Shown here piece after piece: positions 1 to 6,600 of a DNA stretch of 9,011 nt. Below the pieces are notes generated by a model. That model was not told where the DNA came from and made no database searches. It saw only the letters and a program-made list of their open reading frames with translations. Origin of the DNA: Dehalococcoidia bacterium (GTDB lineage: Bacteria > Chloroflexota > Dehalococcoidia > Bin125); contig RKRS01000217.1 of assembly GCA_007571275.1 (NCBI GenBank), positions 1 through 9,011 on the forward strand. The letters are read 5' to 3'. How positions within the stretch are numbered: the first letter of the stretch is position 1; every line of letters begins with the position of its first letter. The position numbers and the translations under genes were made by a program.

Positions 1-1
1 T

Positions 2-103
2 ATCCGGAAGCCGGAGTACCCGCGCTTCGCCGCGCAGCAGACCTTCCGCCAGGCGCCGCGCAGTCAGCCTCAGCAAGGCGTCCAGCAGACGCTCGAGGCC
101 TGA
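2..103 (+). CDS. 3' end of an unidentified protein with a Q/P-rich tail (partial)
   Basis: The frame starting at base 2 stays open to TGA at 101-103 and gives 33 residues beginning IRKPEYPRF and ending QQGVQQTLEA. Nearly every codon ends in G or C, as in the other genes here, which supports this frame over the alternatives. The fragment is rich in Gln, Pro and Arg and looks like a disordered C-terminal tail. No domain is visible, so no function is assigned. Its stop lies 4 nt from the stop of the convergent serine hydrolase gene, and no clear terminator hairpin fits between them. The gene is cut by the left window edge. Confidence 0.55.
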   Translation: MRKPEYPRFAAQQTFRQAPRSQPQQGVQQTLEA

Positions 104-107
104 GCCC

Positions 108-1238
108 TTACTCCACGCAGGCGGCGGCCATGGTGCCGATTCTGTCCGTCCGCTTGTGGATGTTGTCGTCCTGCTGGAATCCGTTGGTCAGGAAGCCCAC
201 GGAGAGCCCGGTCTCCGGGTCGCCCCAGGCGATCTGACCGCCGGCCCCAGCGTGACCAAACGCGCTCGGCGATGCGCCCGCGCCAAAGCCGCGCTCCTGG
301 GTCAGCCCGTCGTCGCCAGCGACGACCACCGTCAGCGCACGGTTGACGTGAATCCCTGAGAGTGGATCCGTATGGCGATCAGGGTTGGTCCCGACGGCCG
401 TCCCCAGCTCGATCGCGCTCCTGCCCAGCGGGCCGTCGTCGTCGGGCTTGATCAGGCCCTGATAAAACATCGCGACGTCGGCGGCGTTGGCAAAGGCGCC
501 GCCGCCCGGGCAGCCGGCGCGGCGTTGCGAGGCGAGGTTGAAGTGAAGGATCGTTTGGGGGAACACTTCGCCGCCGTCAACCGGCAGCGGTTCCTCCGTG
601 TAGACGATCGAGGCCGCGCGGCCATGCTCCTCATTCGGTAGTCCTACGAACAGGTTGTCCAGCCGCATCGGGTCGAGCAGGTTCGCGCGCAGCCAATCAC
701 GGAAATCTTCTCCCGTTTTCTGCTGGATGATCTCGGCCAATACCCAATGCGCCGAGGTCGCGTGATACTCCCACTGGGTGTCCGGCGTCCAGTTGAGCCG
801 CCAGCCCATCATTCGACGCAGCCGCGCTTCACGATCCTCCCAGAGGCGCGGATTCATCGGCGCATGGGGGAATCCGCTGGTGTGCAGCATCACGTTGCGC
901 ACGGTCACGTCCGCGTATGAGGCCTCACCGTTGCCCTCCGCGCACCAACCCGGAATGATGTCGACCACTCGCTCGTCCAGGTCGAGCAAGCCTTCGTCCA
1001 GTAGTTTCCAGACGCCGACGCCGACAATCGCCTTGGTCGACGAGAACATGCAGAACAGCGTGTCGTCGGTCGCGGGCTGCACCGATCCACCCTGGTGCGC
1101 GACGCCGAACGTGCGCATACCGGCCAGGGCGCCGTCATGGCCAATCGCGATCTGTGCGGCCGGCACACGTTCATCACTGACGATGCCCTCGACATAATCG
1201 AAGAGCTCATTGAGCTTGTCCTGGTTGATTGCGGTCAT
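108..1238 (-). CDS. Serine hydrolase, beta-lactamase / esterase EstB-like family
   Basis: A 376-residue protein of the beta-lactamase-related (class C-like, Pfam Beta-lactamase) serine hydrolases. The nucleophile motif SxxK is seen as S66-S-T-K69. VMLHTSGFP at about 116-124 matches the family's LLxHTSG segment. Y158 in EYHATSAH is the likely second catalytic motif. GHAGAGG at 328-334 fills the role of the KTG/HxG motif, followed by the typical DPETGLSVGFLTNG strand. Length fits the family. No signal peptide is visible, so it is probably cytoplasmic; that favours an esterase, amidase or transesterase role over a periplasmic antibiotic-resistance beta-lactamase. The substrate cannot be told from sequence. 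The ATG start is supported by AGGAG 6 nt upstream. It is divergent from the ABC exporter across a 59-nt gap and convergent with the partial gene at the left edge. Confidence 0.88.
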   Translation of the reverse strand: MTAINQDKLNELFDYVEGIVSDERVPAAQIAIGHDGALAGMRTFGVAHQGGSVQPATDDTLFCMFSSTKAIVGVGVWKLLDEGLLDLDERVVDIIPGWCAEGNGEASYADVTVRNVMLHTSGFPHAPMNPRLWEDREARLRRMMGWRLNWTPDTQWEYHATSAHWVLAEIIQQKTGEDFRDWLRANLLDPMRLDNLFVGLPNEEHGRAASIVYTEEPLPVDGGEVFPQTILHFNLASQRRAGCPGGGAFANAADVAMFYQGLIKPDDDGPLGRSAIELGTAVGTNPDRHTDPLSGIHVNRALTVVVAGDDGLTQERGFGAGASPSAFGHAGAGGQIAWGDPETGLSVGFLTNGFQQDDNIHKRTDRIGTMAAACVE

Positions 1239-1244
1239 GTCGCA

Positions 1245-1249
1245 CTCCT
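1245..1249 (-). promoter_or_regulatory. Shine-Dalgarno of the serine hydrolase
   Basis: AGGAG on the minus strand, 6 nt before the ATG at 1238. It fixes the start of the hydrolase. Confidence 0.75.
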
Positions 1250-1268
1250 GCCCTGCTCGGATGTGGTC

Positions 1269-1274
1269 AGTCTA
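1269..1274 (-). promoter_or_regulatory. Possible -10 box of the serine hydrolase
   Basis: TAGACT on the minus strand, 30 nt upstream of the hydrolase ATG, within the short divergent intergenic region. No convincing -35 is seen at the expected spacing, so this is tentative. Confidence 0.25.
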
Positions 1275-1284
1275 GGCGCTGGAT

Positions 1285-1290
1285 TATCCT
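1285..1290 (+). promoter_or_regulatory. Possible -10 box of the ABC exporter operon (leaderless type)
   Basis: TATCCT ends 7 nt before the ATG at 1298, and there is no Shine-Dalgarno ahead of either candidate start (1292 or 1298). That geometry fits a leaderless transcript starting at or next to the ATG. The -10 match is modest and no clear -35 is seen. Confidence 0.28.
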
Positions 1291-1297
1291 GATGCTC

Positions 1298-2236
1298 ATG
1301 ACGGCCGCGATCTCGGTGCAGGGTGTGACGAAGCGCTACGGCAACGTGGTTGCGCTCGACGGTGTCGACCTGGAAATCCCGGCGGGCACGGTCTACGCAC
1401 TGCTCGGTCCAAACGGGGCTGGCAAGACGACATTGGTCGAGATTCTGGAAGGCTTCCGCCGCGCCGACGGAGGACAGGTCTCCGTGCTGGGGATGGATCC
1501 GCAAGACCGCAGCCTGGACTTCCGCTCGCGGATCGGCATTGTCCTGCAGTCGCAGGGTTCCGTGGATCAGTTCACGGCGCGTGAGCTGGTCCACGCCTGG
1601 GCGGCGGCCTATCCCAATCCGATGGATCCCGACGCCGTGCTGGAGCTGGTCGGGCTGGCGGATCATGCTGATCGGCGCGGCGCCAAGTTCTCCGGCGGGA
1701 TGAAACGCCGCCTCGATCTGGCCCTGGGCGTGGTCGGCAACCCGGACCTGCTCTTTCTCGATGAGCCCACGACTGGCTTCGACGCCGTCGCGCGCCGACA
1801 GGCGTGGGAGACCGTGCGCTCCATGACCGCGCAGGGGCGCACGATTCTGATGACGACGCATTACCTGGAGGAGGCGGAAGCACTGTCCGACCAGATCGGC
1901 GTGATTGCCCATGGCCGCCTGATCATTGAGGGCACGATCTGGGATCTGCGCCGTCAGCTGGGCAGCGCGACGCGCGTTTCCTGGCGTCCCGCTGCTGACC
2001 TTGAGCTGGATGCCATCCCCGGCGGCAACGCCTGGCAGCAATCCGAGTCCGGACGTCTGACCATCGAAACGGACCGACCGACCAGCCTGCTCAGCGAGCT
2101 GATTCGGTGGGCCGATGCAGCAGGGCTGGACGAGCTGCCCGAGCTCTGGGTGCGCTCACCCTCACTCGAGGAGCTGTACCTTGAGTTGGTCGGCGAGGAC
2201 GAGACCGCTGAAGCGGCATCGGAAGCGGTCGAATGA
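1298..2236 (+). CDS. ABC-2 type exporter, ATP-binding subunit (CcmA/DrrA-like)
   Basis: A 312-residue nucleotide-binding subunit of an ABC exporter, which should drive the permease that follows. The motifs are in the right order: Walker A GPNGAGKTT (37-45), Q-loop VLQSQG (82-87), signature FSGGMKRR (131-138), Walker B LLFLDEPT (151-158) and H-switch MTTHYLEEAE (185-194). The D-loop reads TGFDAVAR instead of the usual TGLDPxxR, a mild departure. A C-terminal regulatory segment of about 90 residues ends in RSPSLEELYLELVG, typical of the DrrA/CcmA/YadG group. An in-frame ATG at 1292 would add only Met-Leu. Still earlier in-frame starts overlap the divergent hydrolase gene and have no family-like sequence, so I rejected them. 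The stop overlaps the permease start (ATGA). Substrate is unknown; this group often exports drugs, lipids or secondary metabolites. Confidence 0.93.
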   Translation: MTAAISVQGVTKRYGNVVALDGVDLEIPAGTVYALLGPNGAGKTTLVEILEGFRRADGGQVSVLGMDPQDRSLDFRSRIGIVLQSQGSVDQFTARELVHAWAAAYPNPMDPDAVLELVGLADHADRRGAKFSGGMKRRLDLALGVVGNPDLLFLDEPTTGFDAVARRQAWETVRSMTAQGRTILMTTHYLEEAEALSDQIGVIAHGRLIIEGTIWDLRRQLGSATRVSWRPAADLELDAIPGGNAWQQSESGRLTIETDRPTSLLSELIRWADAAGLDELPELWVRSPSLEELYLELVGEDETAEAASEAVE

Positions 2237-3069
2237 GCATTGCTGGCAAGGTCGCCCGGTCGCGTGTTCCGACGGACTCGTTCCGACGCACACTAAAGCT
2301 GAGCTGGATTCAGATGCAGCTCGCGCTCAAGGCGATTCGGCGCGAACCGCAGGTGCTCTTCTTCCTCGTCCTCTTCCCGCTGATGCTGTTCATCATCTTC
2401 GGCAGCGTCTTTCCCTGGACGATTGAGGGCACCACAGTCAAGCTCAGCCACTATCTGGCCGCCGGCATCATCGCCTCCTCGCTGTTTGGTACCGCCTTCC
2501 TCAATCTCTCGATTGGGATTGTCGGACAACGCGAAGACGGCTGGCTCAAGCGTCTGGGTGGCTCGCCAGTTCCCAAGGCGGCGTTTTTCGCCGGTCAGAT
2601 CGGGGCGATCCTGCTGATCACGCTGGCCCAGGTGATCGTGATGTTGATCGTCGGCGTGGCCGCGTTCGATCTCGACCTGCCCTCGGGCACACAATGGCTG
2701 ACCCTGATCTGGGTGCTGATCCTGGGCGTCGCTGCCGGTTGCGGTCTGGGTATTGCGATCACGTCGTTCATTCCCAGCGTCCGCGCATCGCCGGCGGTGG
2801 TCAATTTCCCCTACATCGGCCTGCAATTTATCTCTGGCGTCTTTCTCAACTTCGACATCATGCCCGGTTGGCTGCAGACGCTCGCCAGCATCTTTCCGTT
2901 GCGGTGGCTCACGCTCGGACTGCGCTCTGTCTTCCTGCCCGACGAGTTTAAGTACGCCGAGCCAGGTCAGTCGTGGCAGCTGGAGTGGGTTGCGCTCGTG
3001 CTCCTGATCTGGATCGTGGCCGGCCTGGGCATCGCGCTGTTGACGTTCAAGTGGGACCGATCGGGCTAG
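2233..3069 (+). CDS. ABC-2 type exporter, membrane permease subunit
   Basis: A 278-residue integral membrane protein of the ABC-2 (DrrB/YadH-like) permease family, partner of the ATPase just upstream. About six hydrophobic segments are visible: roughly residues 41-60, 73-98, 117-144, 154-180, 188-207 and 251-272. The stretch GQREDGWLKRLGGSPVP (98-114), between the second and third segments, is the characteristic cytoplasmic loop of the family and probably includes the coupling contact with the ATPase. FPLRWLTLGLRSVFLPDEF (221-239) matches the conserved segment before the last helix. The start codon overlaps the ATPase stop as ATGA, with GGAAG 7 nt upstream, so the two are translationally coupled. 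The TAG stop shares the CTAG palindrome with the stop of the convergent gene. The exported substrate cannot be inferred. Confidence 0.92.
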   Translation: MSIAGKVARSRVPTDSFRRTLKLSWIQMQLALKAIRREPQVLFFLVLFPLMLFIIFGSVFPWTIEGTTVKLSHYLAAGIIASSLFGTAFLNLSIGIVGQREDGWLKRLGGSPVPKAAFFAGQIGAILLITLAQVIVMLIVGVAAFDLDLPSGTQWLTLIWVLILGVAAGCGLGIAITSFIPSVRASPAVVNFPYIGLQFISGVFLNFDIMPGWLQTLASIFPLRWLTLGLRSVFLPDEFKYAEPGQSWQLEWVALVLLIWIVAGLGIALLTFKWDRSG

Positions 3070-3542
3070 CGCCGCCGACGCAGATTGTGGCGTCGTTCCC
3101 GCTCGGCTCGGCGGCTCTGCTCCCGCTGCGCCTGCAGCATCGCGGCGTGGATGTCCTCTGAGCGATCGCCGCCCTTCGATTCCACCTGCCGCTGTCCACG
3201 CTTGAGCTCAGCGCCGCCGTGCAGCTCCGATGAACGCCGGGACGCCTCGAGGTTCGCGCCGGTCTCGTCACGGACTCGCTGAACGGTACTGCTGACCGTG
3301 ACTGAAGGCATGGCCGAGCCTGGATCGCTCAATCCGTCAGCAAGGAATCCCGTGGCCTGGCCGTGCATCTCCAGCTCGTAACGCATCCGCGACTCAGCGC
3401 CCATGACGTGCAGGTGGTGCAGGGTCCAGTTCTCGAAACGCAGGACGGTCCTGCCCACAGGCGTCCGCTGACCCCCGACCAGCCAGCGCAGGGGGCGAAT
3501 CAACAGAACGACGATGATCTCGCCCAGGCCAATCACCATCAT
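3066..3542 (-). CDS. Hypothetical protein with N-terminal membrane anchor and basic C-terminal tail
   Basis: A 158-residue protein that I do not recognise. Residues 3-22 (VIGLGEIIVVLLIRPLRWLV) form one hydrophobic segment, probably a membrane anchor. Residues about 30-70 could be a small folded region (RTVLRFENWTLHHLHVMG, then RYELEMHGQATGF). From about 88 on it is polar and charged, likely helical or disordered, ending in a very basic tail (RRAERERRHNLRRRR). Codons mostly end in G/C, and GGAG stands 7 nt before the ATG at 3542, so the gene looks genuine. A second ATG follows directly. It lies 24 nt downstream of the methyltransferase on the same strand, so the two are probably co-transcribed. 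Its TAG stop overlaps the permease stop on the opposite strand. Confidence 0.66.
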   Translation of the reverse strand: MMVIGLGEIIVVLLIRPLRWLVGGQRTPVGRTVLRFENWTLHHLHVMGAESRMRYELEMHGQATGFLADGLSDPGSAMPSVTVSSTVQRVRDETGANLEASRRSSELHGGAELKRGQRQVESKGGDRSEDIHAAMLQAQREQSRRAERERRHNLRRRR

Positions 3543-3549
3543 GGATGGT

Positions 3550-3553
3550 CTCC
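3550..3553 (-). promoter_or_regulatory. Shine-Dalgarno of the hypothetical membrane-anchored protein
   Basis: GGAG on the minus strand, 7 nt before the ATG at 3542, inside the 24-nt gap after the methyltransferase stop. It supports this ORF being a real gene. Confidence 0.6.
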
Positions 3554-3566
3554 AGTCACCGTATGG

Positions 3567-4394
3567 TCATGGTCGGCGGAAGCGCAGCGCGATCGCCATG
3601 GGAATCTCGGGTAGCACGTTCCACATCAGACGCGACTGTTCGATCTCCTGCTGTGGCGCGGCCAGCTCCTCCATCCCGTCAAGGACGAGGCCGGCCGCGA
3701 ACGCGTCAGCGAGCAATTCACCGAGTGGCCGATGGAAGTAGATCTGCGGTTCCTTCTGGGCGGTGTTGGTCACGCCATGCGTCACGTACCGCGACAGATA
3801 GCGCTCAATGGTGAGTCCGTGCGGTTCGCCGTCCTGCTCGGACTTGGCGAACTTGTAGCCGGACGTGGCGAAGGCCGGGTGCAGCGTGACAACGACGAAG
3901 ATGCCACGCGGCTTCAGGATCCGCCAGGCGCCGCCGAACATCGGACGCAGTAGCGGCATGGACATCACGCCCATGATGCAGACGGCGGCGTCGAACGGCC
4001 CGCCGCAGTTCACGATCTCACGTTCGATCGTCGCATCCGCCACCTGGTAGGCGACATCCATCGCCTGATCGGCGATCGTTTCGGTGCGTCGTTCCGCATG
4101 CGCGATTAACGCGGGAGAGAGATCGGTCGCCAGGACGCGCATCCCCTGGCGTCCCAGCCGACGGGCGAAGGCGCCATTGCCGCAGGCGAACTCGATCACA
4201 CGCGCACCGTGCTCCAGGCCGAGCATGCGCTCGGCCGCCGGGGCGAAGACGCCATGGTGGAACTCGTCGCCCTGATCGCCCCAGCGCTGATCGAAGAAAT
4301 CTGCGCCCTTCTCCCAGCCATCGCGCACCTGCTGTCGCAGCTGCGCGAGCATCGCGTCCGGATCTGTGGGTGTCTGAGGCTGTTGCTGAGTCAT
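3567..4394 (-). CDS. Class I SAM-dependent methyltransferase
   Basis: A 275-residue Rossmann-fold methyltransferase of the Methyltransf_11/25 type. Motif I, the SAM-binding loop, is VIEFACGNGAFARRL (66-80). The acidic residue that binds the ribose hydroxyls is D91 in LATDLSP. FDAAVCIMGVMSMPLL (134-149) is the motif IV strand, and WRILKPRGIFVVVTLHP (157-173) is the strand and turn typical of UbiE-like enzymes. The C-terminal part, with PQIYFHRPLGELLADAFAAGL (216-236), is the usual lid/substrate region. The substrate is unknown. I chose the ATG at 4394 (MTQQQPQ). The ORF can extend to 4484, but those extra 30 residues are Cys/Ser-rich, look non-coding and would overlap the divergent lipoprotein start. 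There is no Shine-Dalgarno at 4394; a -10-like box 6 nt upstream suggests a leaderless mRNA. Confidence 0.87.
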   Translation of the reverse strand: MTQQQPQTPTDPDAMLAQLRQQVRDGWEKGADFFDQRWGDQGDEFHHGVFAPAAERMLGLEHGARVIEFACGNGAFARRLGRQGMRVLATDLSPALIAHAERRTETIADQAMDVAYQVADATIEREIVNCGGPFDAAVCIMGVMSMPLLRPMFGGAWRILKPRGIFVVVTLHPAFATSGYKFAKSEQDGEPHGLTIERYLSRYVTHGVTNTAQKEPQIYFHRPLGELLADAFAAGLVLDGMEELAAPQQEIEQSRLMWNVLPEIPMAIALRFRRP

Positions 4395-4400
4395 GAGCGT

Positions 4401-4406
4401 AGCGTA
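4401..4406 (-). promoter_or_regulatory. Possible -10 box of the methyltransferase gene (leaderless type)
   Basis: TACGCT on the minus strand with 6 nt between it and the methyltransferase ATG. A second, overlapping copy follows at 4396-4401. There is no Shine-Dalgarno in this stretch, and no good -35 is seen. Confidence 0.25.
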
Positions 4407-4451
4407 GCGCTGGCCACCGCGACAGTGGCACGATCCTCTTATCAGGCTCTT

Positions 4452-4457
4452 TATAAT
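4452..4457 (+). promoter_or_regulatory. -10 box TATAAT of the first solute-binding protein
   Basis: A perfect TATAAT hexamer lies 31 nt before the SBP1 start at 4483, inside the 88-nt intergenic region shared with the divergent methyltransferase. I see no convincing -35 at 16-18 bp upstream. The in-frame ATG at 4456 lies within this hexamer, which argues against that ATG being the start. Confidence 0.5.
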
Positions 4458-4472
4458 GGCGCAACTTGAATT

Positions 4473-4476
4473 GGAG
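4473..4476 (+). promoter_or_regulatory. Shine-Dalgarno of the first solute-binding protein
   Basis: GGAG 6 nt before the ATG at 4483. It decides the start in favour of MSERNYWQR, the same N-terminus as the two downstream paralogues, and against the ATG at 4456. Confidence 0.8.
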
Positions 4477-4482
4477 ATCACC

Positions 4483-6465
4483 ATGTCAGAACGGAACTAT
4501 TGGCAGCGCATGCGGCGCAGGCAAATGAGCAGGCGCGCGCTATTGCGCGCCTCAGGTCGGGCCGGGGTGGGCGCGACAGGTCTGGCTCTGGTTGGCTGCG
4601 GCGATGATGATGACAGCCAGCAGGCGGTGTCGCAGTCGACCGCGCAGCCGCAGCAACAATCGACGCAGCAACAGGCCCAGCAGCCACAGTCCGCACAGCC
4701 GCAGGCCCAGCAACCACAGTCCGCCGAGCAGCAGGCCGCCCAGGCCGATCAGCAGGAGCAGACGGTCGCCGACGCTGAAGAACAACAAGCTGCTGTATCA
4801 AGCATCGTGCGCGGCGGTGAGCTGACCTTCTCGACGCCTGCGGCGACACACGATTACTTCGATCCGGGACGCGGCGTTTTCGGCCCCACCCAATTCTGGA
4901 TGGGGTTCTACATGAACTACCTGATCCGCTATCGCAACAAGGAACAGGACGTCGCTGAGCCTGACATCGCCTCGCTGCCCGAGATTCCTGATGACGAGAC
5001 CTACATCTTCAGCATCGATCAGGGGGCTCGGTTCTGGGATCAGTATCCAACCGAAGGCGGACGGCTGGTGACGGCTGAGGACATTCACGTCAACTATCAA
5101 CGCCAGATCGACGCCGTCGACGCGACTGGCGCGGACGACGGTACCTTTCTCGGCTCCGGCGCGTTCCGCCGCACCTCCTCGATGGAAGTGCCCGACGAGA
5201 CGACCTGGGTCGCCAGGACCGACGGCCCCGATGCGACCTGGATCGGTGTGCCGCTGCGGCCGTTCAGTTGGATCACGAGCCCTGAGGCGATTAGCGAGTT
5301 CGGCGACCGCTGGCGCGACGAAGCGGGCAACGTCGAGCTCTCCTCGGGTACCGGGATGTTCATTCCGCATAGCTACGACCCCGACATCGGGATCAGTATG
5401 TCGCGCAACCCCAACTACTGGAAAATGGGTGTCGACGGCCAGCCGTTGCCCTATTACGACGAGTTGACACTGGCCAATATGGAGGATGCGACGACAATCG
5501 AGGCCGCCTATCGCGGTCGTGAGATTCTCAACGGTCGGTTCCCGTTGTCGACGCTGCAGGCCGAAGGCATCCTGGAGGACTTCCCGGACCACAGCAACGG
5601 GCAAATCGCGTTCGGATTCACGATCATCACCCTGGCCAACTACAACGCCGACTGGCCCGGCGAGGACGGTCTGGGCAACCCCTGGGTCGACCGACGCTTC
5701 GCCCAGGCGCTGCACGTCGCCGTCGATCCGTACCTGATGATCGACACGGTCTATCTCGGATCGGGCAAGCCGACCGGACTGCACGACACGCCGTGGTACA
5801 GCTCGTACTGGGCGATCCCGGAGGAGGAGTTGTTGCAGACGCCGGGCTATCGCCCCGACCGTGATGCGGACATCGCCGAGGCGCGGGCGCTCCTGGACGC
5901 GTCCGGCTACGACAAGAGCCGCGGTCTGCGGATGATCGCTCCTGACATCTGGGAAGGCACCTATCCCGGCGTTCTCGAGACCGAGATCGGGATGTACCGT
6001 GAGGCGCTTGACCTTGAGGTCGAGTTCGATGTGCAGCCGTACACCGTGATCCTGCAACGGTTCGTCGATGGCACCTATCCGGGTAGCGGCCCGCAATGGG
6101 GCAACCCGCCGGCCGAGCTTGATCCGACCGCGCCGTACAACGATTTCTTCACGCCCGAGGGCTCCGTCAACACGCTCTACTACGACTACGAGCCGATGGC
6201 CGAGATTGCGCGGACGATGCGTCGTACGCTCGACAAGGAGGCGCGGCTGGAGATGTCCCACACGGCGCAGCGGATCCTGCTGGGCACGCATCCCGACCAC
6301 GGCCTGGACGGGATTACGACGATTCCCGGCGTGATGAACGGCATTTCGCCGGTGCTCTGGTGGCCATTTGTGCACCACAGCGAGGACACGCTCCAGTTCG
6401 CCCACGCGTCGCACCGCTACGACGAAACCTGGATCGACGTCAACCACCCCGACTATCCGGCCTAG
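4483..6465 (+). CDS. Tat-exported lipoprotein, ABC transporter substrate-binding protein family 5 (SBP1)
   Basis: A 660-residue extracellular solute-binding lipoprotein of the SBP_bac_5 (peptide/nickel/oligopeptide) family. The N-terminus holds a Tat motif S16-R-R-A-L-L and a hydrophobic stretch ending in the lipobox LVGC, with C39 as the predicted acylated residue. D41-D44 follow, then a Gln-rich tether to about residue 102 containing a 10-residue tandem repeat. The body begins near 110 with GGELTFSTPA. YIFSIDQGARFWD corresponds to the family's 'FxLRxGxxFxDG' segment, and SSGTGMFIPHSYDP (287-300) followed by SRNPNYWKMGVDGQPLPYYDE is the hallmark 'GTGPYxxxxxxxxxxxxxRNPxYW' region. At about 550 residues the body is within the usual range. 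It captures a ligand outside the membrane for an importer not encoded here; peptide is the default guess, and the ligand is unknown. It is first of three tandem paralogues and ends before a strong hairpin. Confidence 0.92.
   Translation: MSERNYWQRMRRRQMSRRALLRASGRAGVGATGLALVGCGDDDDSQQAVSQSTAQPQQQSTQQQAQQPQSAQPQAQQPQSAEQQAAQADQQEQTVADAEEQQAAVSSIVRGGELTFSTPAATHDYFDPGRGVFGPTQFWMGFYMNYLIRYRNKEQDVAEPDIASLPEIPDDETYIFSIDQGARFWDQYPTEGGRLVTAEDIHVNYQRQIDAVDATGADDGTFLGSGAFRRTSSMEVPDETTWVARTDGPDATWIGVPLRPFSWITSPEAISEFGDRWRDEAGNVELSSGTGMFIPHSYDPDIGISMSRNPNYWKMGVDGQPLPYYDELTLANMEDATTIEAAYRGREILNGRFPLSTLQAEGILEDFPDHSNGQIAFGFTIITLANYNADWPGEDGLGNPWVDRRFAQALHVAVDPYLMIDTVYLGSGKPTGLHDTPWYSSYWAIPEEELLQTPGYRPDRDADIAEARALLDASGYDKSRGLRMIAPDIWEGTYPGVLETEIGMYREALDLEVEFDVQPYTVILQRFVDGTYPGSGPQWGNPPAELDPTAPYNDFFTPEGSVNTLYYDYEPMAEIARTMRRTLDKEARLEMSHTAQRILLGTHPDHGLDGITTIPGVMNGISPVLWWPFVHHSEDTLQFAHASHRYDETWIDVNHPDYPA
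4672..4731 (+). repeat. 30-bp direct repeat (two copies) in the SBP1 tether
   Basis: Two adjacent in-frame 30-bp copies (4672-4701 and 4702-4731) encode QAQQPQSAQP and QAQQPQSAEQ. A third, degenerate unit follows at 4732-4761 (QAAQADQQEQ). The repeat is kept in frame and codes for the flexible Gln-rich tether between the lipid anchor and the binding body. Confidence 0.8.
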
Positions 6466-6492
6466 TCAATCGCGGCATACGGCCAGTGTTAT

Positions 6493-6520
6493 ACAGCGGG
6501 CGACGGGAGTCGCCCGCTGT
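6493..6520 (+). terminator. Perfect 12-bp hairpin after SBP1, probable terminator
   Basis: The arms ACAGCGGGCGAC (6493-6504) and GTCGCCCGCTGT (6509-6520) pair perfectly around a GGGA loop, 27 nt after the SBP1 stop. A weak T-containing run (TGTGTGTAG) follows rather than a pure T tract. A homologous hairpin stands after SBP2. It is most likely an intrinsic terminator or a 3'-end stabiliser separating the SBP1 and SBP2 transcripts. Confidence 0.75.
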
Positions 6521-6551
6521 TGTGTGTAGCGCGGACCTTCTGTATAGGCGC

Positions 6552-6557
6552 TAGAAT
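6552..6557 (+). promoter_or_regulatory. Possible -10 box of the second solute-binding protein
   Basis: TAGAAT lies 49 nt before the SBP2 ATG, the same distance as the TACACT box before SBP3. No good -35 is seen for it. An alternative pairing is TTGTGT (6520-6525), 17 bp, TATAGG (6543-6548). Either would lie after the hairpin and give SBP2 its own transcript. Confidence 0.35.
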
Positions 6558-6588
6558 CGCTCTATCTCTCGTATCGCCACAGGCACCC

Positions 6589-6593
6589 GGAGG
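6589..6593 (+). promoter_or_regulatory. Shine-Dalgarno of the second solute-binding protein
   Basis: GGAGG 7 nt before the ATG at 6601. It decides the start, since the reading frame is open back to 6520 but that stretch runs through the promoter region. Confidence 0.85.
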
Positions 6594-6600
6594 CGTACCA

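Noticed and set aside
108..1238. Serine hydrolase considered as an antibiotic-resistance beta-lactamase
   Set aside because: No signal peptide is visible and the motif pattern (SSTK, HAGAGG) is closer to EstB-like esterases, so resistance is not supported.
1235..2041. 268-codon open frame antisense to the ABC ATPase
   Set aside because: The + strand holds every ABC ATPase motif in order, so the antisense frame is a shadow.
4426..4441. TGGCAC-N5-TCTTA resembling a sigma-54 -24/-12 promoter before SBP1
   Set aside because: The -12 element does not match TTGC, the suspected phylum is not known for sigma-54 use, and a perfect TATAAT lies just downstream.
4456..4482. Upstream in-frame ATG adding nine residues to SBP1
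   Set aside because: It lies within the TATAAT box and has no Shine-Dalgarno. The paralogues begin at the position equivalent to 4483, which has GGAG at good spacing.
4672..4761. Tandem repeats considered as a CRISPR or integration-related array
   Set aside because: The repeats are adjacent without spacers, in frame with the coding sequence, and encode a Gln-rich tether.
4798..6447. 549-codon open frame antisense to SBP1
   Set aside because: In high-GC genes with strong third-position bias, long antisense frames arise without selection. The + strand frame has clear family motifs, Shine-Dalgarno and signal peptide, while the antisense product has no recognisable domain.
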